Source: Alteromonas sp. KUL42
Lineage (GTDB): Bacteria; Pseudomonadota; Gammaproteobacteria; Enterobacterales; Alteromonadaceae
Direction: 5' to 3'
Assembly: GCF_006538325.1 (NCBI RefSeq)
Contig: NZ_BJKK01000001.1
Coordinates: forward strand, 434,001 to 498,000
Length of the DNA stretch: 64,000 nt
Shown: piece by piece, positions 57,325-64,000 of the stretch
How positions within the stretch are numbered: the stretch's first letter is position 1
How the letters are laid out: each line of letters starts with the position of its first letter
Program-made: the position numbers and the translations under genes
Notes under the pieces: model-generated
The model's database searches: none
What the model was told of the DNA's origin: nothing
The model's input: only the letters and a program-made list of their open reading frames with translations

Positions 57325-57969
57325 TTAACCGTTTATATTTATATCAGCAGGTTGAATGTCAAAGCCCGTCGATAGCACTAAGCATCTGTCTAGATTTGCG
57401 CCAACTAGCTTTTCTTCTCCAACCACCAAGAGGGTTTCTACTCTATCATTGTCAATTGGACGTTCATATAACATCATGAACTGATCCGTTTTACTAACAT
57501 CACCGTCTTCTTCGTAGGTAGTTTCGGTAACTGCTACAGGTGGAGATTCATCGCCAACTGCACCCCAAACGCGAGTATAAACCTTGCCGTCTAATTCATA
57601 GGTGGGTTGGCTTATTAGCGTATTTAGACACGTTTTCCACTGCGCCTCGCTACCAATGGTTTGGGTGTCGTAAAAATGCCATAGCTTAACATCTGTAATG
57701 TGGTTTTCTGAAAGACCACCATCAAGTACCACTTGTAGAAATGCGTCATCGTCGGTGTAGTAGCGAAGTATAGTTCCACCCGTATCCAAAGGCGCTTCAC
57801 CAACTGCTTGTATAAGCTGTGAACGAGCTGCACGCTCGATTGTGAGTTCGGGCTCGATAAGTGATAGCTTTAGATTATCCAACTCAAATGAGCCACCTAA
57901 ATAAAGGCCCATAATTTCAGGCGCCTGTGGTTTCTTCGGCGCTGACTTTTTAAATAGTTTACTGAACAT
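57325..57969 (-). CDS. yjfK: YjfK-like DUF2491 protein
   Basis: A 214-residue soluble protein of the DUF2491 family. It starts FSKLFKKSAPKKPQ and continues with LGGSFELDNLKLSLIEP, DDDAFLQVVLDGG and LWHFYDTQTIGS. The ATG at 57969 is preferred, since AGAGG lies nine bases upstream and a GTG-type start would overlap the channel gene more. It lies between the potassium channel and DUF350 genes. Function is unknown; the family co-occurs with PspA and ATP-grasp amidoligases. Confidence 0.88.
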   Translation of the reverse strand: MFSKLFKKSAPKKPQAPEIMGLYLGGSFELDNLKLSLIEPELTIERAARSQLIQAVGEAPLDTGGTILRYYTDDDAFLQVVLDGGLSENHITDVKLWHFYDTQTIGSEAQWKTCLNTLISQPTYELDGKVYTRVWGAVGDESPPVAVTETTYEEDGDVSKTDQFMMLYERPIDNDRVETLLVVGEEKLVGANLDRCLVLSTGFDIQPADINING

Positions 57970-57983
57970 AAATGTTGTGCCTC

Positions 57984-59039
57984 TTAATCTGCATTTAGTG
58001 ACGACCAATTAATGGCATTAATTCGTCTTTCTGCAATGTAAAAAAGCGTGTCACCGGCATGTAAGGTCACATCAAGAGACGGGTTAACCACCATTTCTTT
58101 AACTTGTGAGTTGGGTGCGTAACCAATAAAAATAGCGTCGTGCTTACGCTTTAAATTTGTAAATAGTTTTGCAACTGAAATAGCTGGGCTTGACTCAGGT
58201 ATTTTTACAGAAAACTGTGCCTGACCTTCTTCTACACTTAACAGGTCGTGATGTAGCATACTTGAACCTGGATCAAAGGCGGCCTTTGCCAGCATTTCAA
58301 CGGCTACACTTGGTGTGCATTCCACTCTTGGACAGTGATCTTGAAGTAAACCAACTAGGCTTTCATCGTCAAAATAGGCCACTAAATGCGCGTCAGGGTT
58401 GCGTTTAGAGCAGTATAGCGACGTCGTCATGGTGACATCGTCTTGAGGATTGTCGATAAGTATGGTTCTGGCATTCGATACGCATGCTCTGTCCATGTCT
58501 TCGTCTTTATTAAAGGAGTCTACTTTAACAAATTCGATAACACCGGGAAGCGGATTAGCTATATCTGCTTTTACGCACAGTACTATGTCAGGGCGTTCTG
58601 GCATTGCATCTCGCTCGCGAATGATCAAATCCAATAGCAGCATCGTTCGTTGTTCATTCCAGCCGATGACGAGAATATGTTTGTCCAGATGTAAGCTATT
58701 CATACCTAGCAACCCTTTTTTCCATTGTAGTGACACCCATGCAGCAACTCTACCAATGACCATGGCAAAGATACTTAAACCCAAAGGAATAACGTAAAAC
58801 GCGACAATTAGCTTTCCGGCAGAAGTGGTAGGAGAGAGATCGCCATAGCCCACCGTTGATGCCGTTACGGCTAACCAATATACGAAGTCTACGTCGGCGA
58901 TTAAGTCGTGTTCATCTGCTGCGTACAGCAACCAATATGTAGTGACTGCGTAAAATGCGGTAACACCTAAAATGGTGTACCAGCGCGACTCTGCAAAGTA
59001 TCGCATCATTATTTTACGCAGTTTTATCCATGGAGACAT
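57984..59039 (-). CDS. Two-helix potassium channel with RCK/TrkA-N domain
   Basis: A 351-residue ion channel. Two N-terminal helices flank a pore loop with the selectivity filter TVGYGD (62-67). The cytoplasmic part begins with a Rossmann-type TrkA-N domain (HILVIGWNEQRTM, LIDNPQDDVTMTTSLY) and ends with a TrkA-C-like domain (VTLHAGDTLFYIAERR). It would respond to nucleotide or ion signals at the membrane. It lies inside a YjfIJKLMC-like gene order between the PspA-like and YjfK-like genes. A terminator separates it from the PspA-like gene. Confidence 0.92.
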   Translation of the reverse strand: MSPWIKLRKIMMRYFAESRWYTILGVTAFYAVTTYWLLYAADEHDLIADVDFVYWLAVTASTVGYGDLSPTTSAGKLIVAFYVIPLGLSIFAMVIGRVAAWVSLQWKKGLLGMNSLHLDKHILVIGWNEQRTMLLLDLIIRERDAMPERPDIVLCVKADIANPLPGVIEFVKVDSFNKDEDMDRACVSNARTILIDNPQDDVTMTTSLYCSKRNPDAHLVAYFDDESLVGLLQDHCPRVECTPSVAVEMLAKAAFDPGSSMLHHDLLSVEEGQAQFSVKIPESSPAISVAKLFTNLKRKHDAIFIGYAPNSQVKEMVVNPSLDVTLHAGDTLFYIAERRINAINWSSLNAD

Positions 59040-59161
59040 AAAAGAAGTAGCCCTTGCTGTGCCAGCCTTTACTCTGCCTTGAACGTGTTGAATTGTCTAA
59101 TGTTTATATGTAACAAGCCGTTGGTCATTAGCACCATTGGTTGTTAGATTAGTTAAGTAGC

Positions 59162-59188
59162 AAAAAAAGGGAGCACAGGGCTCCCTTT
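59162..59188 (-). terminator. Rho-independent terminator of the PspA-like gene
   Basis: AAAGGGAGC at 59166-59174 pairs with GCTCCCTTT at 59180-59188; on the minus strand the stem is followed by T (A run 59162-59168 on the plus strand). It lies just after the PspA-like stop and before the channel gene, splitting the cluster into two units or limiting read-through. Confidence 0.85.
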
Positions 59189-59191
59189 AAG

Positions 59192-59872
59192 TTAATTGCC
59201 TAGAATTCTTGCTAGTTCGTCATCAGCAGACGACTTTCCGCCTTTGATTCCTGCTTCTGCGAGACGTTTTTCAAGATCGCTACTTGACTCGTCACTTGCC
59301 AGCTCTTCAGCGGCCTGAAGTTCAGCGTTACGCATTTTCTGCTTTTCTTGAATGCGTGATAGCGACTCAGTTGCCGTTTTCATCTTGCTGTTGGCGCCCA
59401 TGTGACGTGATGACACAGCAACTTGCGCTTTTTGCACACTTTCTGTTGCTTTCACCATATCAACTTGTTGCTCAAGACGACGCAAATTGGCTTTCGCTTG
59501 CTGAATGTTTTGTGCTAATTGCTTTTCAGATTGTGTAAACTGATCAAGATAAGCTTGTTCTTGATCACGCTCTTCTTTCAGTTCAGACACTTTCTGCGCG
59601 CAATCAAGTGCAAGTTGACGGTCGGTATCAATTGCTTTGCGCGCATGTGCTTCGTATTCCGCGATAGAGCTATTAAAACTATCAACTTTCTGCTGAGAAA
59701 GTTTGCACTTCGCTAAAATTTGCGTACGTGCATGATCAGATTTGCGTAGTTCTTCTTTCGCTTCTCTGATTTCTTGCTCCAGAATTCGAATTGCTTGGCT
59801 ATCTACCACAGATTGCGCAGCTTCGGTTGCACCACCTTTCACTGCTGTTACTAATTTTTTCCACACAGACAT
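59192..59872 (-). CDS. yjfJ: PspA/IM30 family protein (YjfJ-like)
   Basis: A 226-residue protein that is nearly all coiled coil (residues 25-190, rich in A, E, K, Q). The N terminus VWKKLVTAVKGGATEAAQ is an amphipathic membrane-binding helix as in PspA/IM30, and the C terminus ADDELARILGN is typical of the YjfJ branch. Such proteins form large assemblies that protect damaged inner membranes. It lies 23 bases after the DUF2170 gene and ends with a strong terminator. Confidence 0.92.
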   Translation of the reverse strand: MSVWKKLVTAVKGGATEAAQSVVDSQAIRILEQEIREAKEELRKSDHARTQILAKCKLSQQKVDSFNSSIAEYEAHARKAIDTDRQLALDCAQKVSELKEERDQEQAYLDQFTQSEKQLAQNIQQAKANLRRLEQQVDMVKATESVQKAQVAVSSRHMGANSKMKTATESLSRIQEKQKMRNAELQAAEELASDESSSDLEKRLAEAGIKGGKSSADDELARILGN

Positions 59873-59895
59873 TCGCTTCTCCTTAGAAGTAAATT

Positions 59896-60285
59896 TTAGT
59901 TAAGGTGCGTTTCGTAAGCATCTAGGAAAGATGCAACGTTCTGAAACAGGGTTTCCACTTCAATTACAATACTCTCGCCTTTGGATTGTGCACTTAGTGC
60001 CCCAAACGCGGTGTAATATTCTTCGCCACCGATGGTAGATATGCCAACAGTGGTTAATGGGAAGACCATATGAGATGACAAGATTTCATGATCCAATGCA
60101 GGTTTGTCTTTAACCTCTGAAGCTGCAAACAGCAAGCTTTCAACTAATATCTGCTCACCGCTAATTGCAAGCCATGCGTCAATACCATCTTGGTTCGCAA
60201 TGAGTAAGCAACCTTCCTCACGCGTTACCACAAAGTCATCGTGTTCTTTAAATAAAGCTTCGATGCTTTCTAGTTCCCAGCTCAT
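59896..60285 (-). CDS. yjfI: YjfI-like DUF2170 protein
   Basis: A 129-residue acidic soluble protein of the DUF2170 family. SWELESIEALFKEHDDFVV starts it, and ASEVKDKPALDHEILSSH and GISTIGGEEYYTAFGALS are its conserved core. The ATG at 60285 follows AAGGAG closely, so the longer frame starting at 60390 is not used. It is the first gene of the minus-strand cluster and probably acts with the PspA-like protein. Function is unknown. Confidence 0.9.
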   Translation of the reverse strand: MSWELESIEALFKEHDDFVVTREEGCLLIANQDGIDAWLAISGEQILVESLLFAASEVKDKPALDHEILSSHMVFPLTTVGISTIGGEEYYTAFGALSAQSKGESIVIEVETLFQNVASFLDAYETHLN

Positions 60286-60405
60286 ATTTGTCTCCTTGTA
60301 TAATGGAAGCGATGTTGTCGTATATGAATGTCGTGTTGCTCGAAAAAATTTCAACAGTATTTTGTGTTTAAATTCGAAAATACTGCACAACTTTTTAAAC
60401 GCTTG

Positions 60406-60425
60406 AGTTAACCAATCTAGTTAAC
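60406..60425. repeat. Pair of AGTTAAC boxes in the control region of the yjfI-like gene
   Basis: AGTTAAC occurs at 60406-60412 and 60419-60425, 13 bases apart, each with a GTTAAC palindrome. It lies in the 343-base divergent gap (60286-60628) between yjfI-like and the DUF6471-like gene; nothing else clear is seen there. An operator role is speculative. Confidence 0.3.
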
Positions 60426-60628
60426 TGCTCTAAACAAGCTCTCAATCTAAGCGTCCAAGTGTGCATTCAAGCCACTTCACTGTAGCGGTTATTTTCATAC
60501 ACGCCAATATCTAGGCTTGCAGTGTAGTCTCAATATGCCATAATCGTCAACGGGTTTTTTACTTCATAAGTGTAAAAAAGTGTGTTTTTGTAAAATATAT
60601 ATCACATTTGTGTATTTTGAGGTGTCAG

Positions 60629-60886
60629 TTGAGTGCGAAAAATGTATGGCGTCAAACGGTAGCTCGGGTTGTAAAATCTGAAATGTCAGTACGCGGTGTT
60701 AAATACCAAGTGTTAAGCCAACGTTTAGAGGAAATTGGCGTTGAGCAAAGCGCTGATAACCTGAGAAACAAGGTAAACAAGGGAATAATGGGGGCAGACT
60801 TACTGCTACAAATACTCTATGTATTAAAAGCTAGGCCTATTGATGGGGCACTACTTGAAGAAATCTTAACTGATCTTCAGGAGTAA
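60629..60886 (+). CDS. Small DUF6471-like protein
   Basis: An 85-residue soluble protein. TTG at 60629 is taken as start because GAGG lies six bases upstream; two earlier TTG codons lack a ribosome site. SEMSVRGVKYQVLSQRLEEIGV and DNLRNKVNKGIMGADLLLQIL resemble the helix-turn-helix-like DUF6471 family, which suggests DNA binding. Single gene between the yjf cluster and queA. Function is not known. Confidence 0.7.
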   Translation: MSAKNVWRQTVARVVKSEMSVRGVKYQVLSQRLEEIGVEQSADNLRNKVNKGIMGADLLLQILYVLKARPIDGALLEEILTDLQE

Positions 60887-60943
60887 AACGCGTAAACTAA
60901 AGCACTTTTTACGTCAGTATGTTGTTTTTAATATTTTTAGGAC

Positions 60944-60971
60944 AAAAAAATACCCAGCACGAGACTGGGCA
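60944..60971 (-). terminator. Intrinsic terminator on the minus strand with no annotated gene upstream
   Basis: On the minus strand TGCCCAG and CTGGGTA form a 7-pair stem (one G-U) around TCTCGTG, followed by seven T (A run 60944-60950 on the plus strand). It lies in the 371-base gap before queA. No minus-strand gene longer than a 13-codon frame precedes it, so it may end a small RNA. Confidence 0.6.
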
Positions 60972-61257
60972 TGAATAATAAGGATTGTTTATGGGAGAAC
61001 ATCATCACTATCTGACTATATCTTAACCGTTTAAGCGATTAAAGGCTATATGCAGTAAAAAGAATATGCGTATACGCCATGATAATATGTTATTAGAATT
61101 TATACTTTTTGTTAAGTTATTGATGATTATTGTGGTTTTTTTGTGTTCGTCTCTATAAAGAAAACCGAAAAAATAGTTTGTTTAAAATTTTTGCGACTTA
61201 AATTTCTCTTAAGTTGCTACTTTAGTCTAACTTTGTGGTCAAAATTACGTTGTATTT

Positions 61258-62304
61258 ATGAAACTATCTGATTTCAGCTTTGAGCTTCCTGAAAAATTAA
61301 TTGCTAAGTATCCAACTGAGCAGCGTGCGGCAAGTCGTCTATTACATTTAGACGGAAAAACAGGAAAAGTGGAACACACCATGTTTGCCAATATGCTGAA
61401 CTTTGTCGAGCAAGGCGATCTCCTTGTTTTCAACAATACACGTGTAATTCCCGCGCGTCTTTTAGGTAAAAAGGAAACCGGCGGTCAAGTTGAAGTACTT
61501 ATTGAACGAATCACCTCAGACAACACAGCATTAGCTCACGTCAGAGCCAGTAAAGCACCGAAACCCGGTACTAAGCTTACCCTAGAAGATAAAGTGAATG
61601 TGACGGTAACGGGTCGAGATGATGCGTTATTTATGTTGCAATTTGACCATGAAGAAACGGTATTGAGCTTACTTGAAGCACATGGGCATATGCCTTTACC
61701 CCCGTATATTGACCGCCCTGATGAAAACTCAGACAAAGAACGCTACCAAACAGTTTACAATCAAAAGCCGGGCGCCGTTGCAGCACCAACAGCCGGATTG
61801 CATTTTGACGACAGCATTCTTGCTGAGCTTAAAGAGAAAGGTGTTAATTTGGCTTTTGTCACCTTGCACGTTGGGGCTGGCACCTTTCAACCCGTTCGCG
61901 TTGACAACATTCAAGAGCATAAAATGCATGCCGAATATGCAGAAGTGCCTCAAGAAGTGGTTGATGCAGTATTGCAAACAAAGGCTGATGGAAAGCGTGT
62001 TATTGCCGTTGGCACTACGTCTGTGCGTTCATTAGAATCAGCAGCAAAAGTTTGTGCACAAAGCGGGCACAAAGACGTGATAGCCCCGTTTTATGAAGAC
62101 ACTGAAATTTTTATTTACCCAGGCTTCGAGTTTAAAGTCGTGGATGCCATGTTCACGAATTTTCATTTACCTGAATCTACGTTGATGATGTTAATCAGCG
62201 CTTTTGCCGGTAAGGACAACGTTATGAATGCCTATCAATGCGCTATAAAAGAAGAATATCGCTTCTTCAGTTATGGTGATTCTATGTTTATTGAACGCGC
62301 TTAG
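61258..62304 (+). CDS. queA: tRNA preQ1(34) S-adenosylmethionine ribosyltransferase-isomerase
   Basis: A 348-residue enzyme making epoxyqueuosine in tRNA by transfer of the ribosyl moiety from S-adenosylmethionine. [60 protein letters not shown] and [12 protein letters not shown] are family motifs. The ATG start at 61258 fits the normal length. It stands upstream of tgt, the enzyme for the preceding pathway step, in the conserved queA-tgt-yajC order. Confidence 0.96.
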   Translation: MKLSDFSFELPEKLIAKYPTEQRAASRLLHLDGKTGKVEHTMFANMLNFVEQGDLLVFNNTRVIPARLLGKKETGGQVEVLIERITSDNTALAHVRASKAPKPGTKLTLEDKVNVTVTGRDDALFMLQFDHEETVLSLLEAHGHMPLPPYIDRPDENSDKERYQTVYNQKPGAVAAPTAGLHFDDSILAELKEKGVNLAFVTLHVGAGTFQPVRVDNIQEHKMHAEYAEVPQEVVDAVLQTKADGKRVIAVGTTSVRSLESAAKVCAQSGHKDVIAPFYEDTEIFIYPGFEFKVVDAMFTNFHLPESTLMMLISAFAGKDNVMNAYQCAIKEEYRFFSYGDSMFIERA

Positions 62305-62445
62305 TACGCTTTTTATCGTAGTGACAAAGTGGCAATTCAGTTTGCGAACGTATCTTAATTTGTGAATTGTTTTGCCACTACATTGCTAACTTAAGAGATA
62401 AGAAGCGATAAACATAGATACAGGGCATGATCTCAGCTGATTTAC

Positions 62446-63626
<1,181 letters not shown>

Positions 63627-63650
63627 CAACGATAATATTTGGGGAATTTT

Positions 63651-63989
63651 ATGAGCTTATTTATCTCAAACGCATACGCACAATCTGCTGGTGGTGCTCC
63701 GCAAGGTGGTGGTATGGAAATGATCATCATGCTAGCGGTGTTTGGTTTGATCTTTTACTTCTTGCTTTACCGCCCACAAGCTAAGCGCGTAAAAGAGCAT
63801 AAAGACCTAGTTTCATCATTGAGCAAAGGTGACGAAGTACTTACCCAAGGTGGCTTGGTTGGAAAGATTACTAAAGTGTCAGAAGAGAAAGACTTTATAG
63901 AAGTTGCGCTTAACGACGCGAATAACATTGTTGTTCAGAAGTCTTCAGTTACTGCTGTGTTGCCAAAAGGCACAATGAAGTCTCTGTAA
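63651..63989 (+). CDS. yajC: Preprotein translocase accessory subunit YajC
   Basis: A 112-residue membrane protein of the SecDF-YajC complex that helps protein export. One transmembrane helix (EMIIMLAVFGLIFYFLLYRPQ) and the cytoplasmic SKGDEVLTQGGLVGKITKV segment are typical. The ATG at 63651 after GGGG is preferred over a TTG at 63639. secD would be expected next, beyond the window. Confidence 0.95.
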   Translation: MSLFISNAYAQSAGGAPQGGGMEMIIMLAVFGLIFYFLLYRPQAKRVKEHKDLVSSLSKGDEVLTQGGLVGKITKVSEEKDFIEVALNDANNIVVQKSSVTAVLPKGTMKSL

Positions 63990-64000
63990 GTAACAAACGC

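Noticed and set aside
59896..60390. Longer DUF2170 frame starting at 60390
   Set aside because: A perfect AAGGAG site lies just before the internal ATG at 60285, and the extra 35 residues look unlike the family.
61058..61113. A 13-codon minus-strand frame (MAYTHILFTAYSL) upstream of the orphan terminator
   Set aside because: No ribosome site and too short to support as a gene; kept only as context for a possible small RNA.

Overview
The window is chromosomal DNA from a marine-type gammaproteobacterium, most likely Alteromonadales (Alteromonadaceae-like). This placement is an inference from protein character, moderate to low G+C by eye, and gene content: an exosortase A (XrtA) exopolysaccharide locus, the 531-residue class of isocitrate lyase with malate synthase G, a yjfIJKLMC-type cluster and queA-tgt-yajC. 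No rRNA, tRNA, CRISPR array or intact insertion sequence was seen.

Region 1 (1-16992) is the core XrtA/PEP-CTERM locus. A PEP-CTERM-type AAA ATPase, cut by the window start, faces a minus-strand group: outer-membrane protein, tyrosine autokinase, chain-length protein and export lipoprotein. A tightly overlapping plus-strand operon then runs through the initiating sugar transferase, deacetylase, exosortase A fused to EpsI, glycosyltransferases, an asparagine-synthase-like amidotransferase, an O-ligase/polymerase, a GMC oxidoreductase and a small Tat-signal protein.

Region 2 (17186-28831) looks strain-specific. It holds a second amidotransferase, four glycosyltransferases, a sulfotransferase, a Wzx-like flippase, a pyruvyltransferase and an acyltransferase with an SGNH domain. 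Region 3 (29111-43835) holds a large secreted protein of unknown function, a glycosyltransferase with a deacetylase, wecB-wecC for UDP-ManNAcA, a beta-helix protein, a PEP-CTERM FemAB protein, a TIGR03088-type glycosyltransferase, a GNAT/FemAB-like protein, a YdcF protein, a secreted trypsin-like peptidase and a UDP-glucuronate epimerase. Together regions 1-3 build, decorate, polymerise and export a surface polysaccharide and could anchor sorted proteins.

Region 4 (44012-53466) is mostly housekeeping: malate synthase G, a LysR regulator and isocitrate lyase (glyoxylate shunt), CheV, a lipoprotein alkaline phosphatase, and a secreted trypsin-like protease whose C terminus looks like a divergent PEP-CTERM signal. 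Region 5 (53643-60285, minus strand) is a yjfIJKLMC-like cluster with a potassium channel gene inserted and rhomboid and VC0807-type membrane genes at the end. Region 6 (60629-63989) is a small DUF6471-like gene followed by queA, tgt and yajC.

Four genes in the polysaccharide region are each broken or detached from their start by one base in a T/A run of 6-7. These are recurrent sequencing indels, real inactivation, or slippage-based switching; the sequence alone cannot decide.
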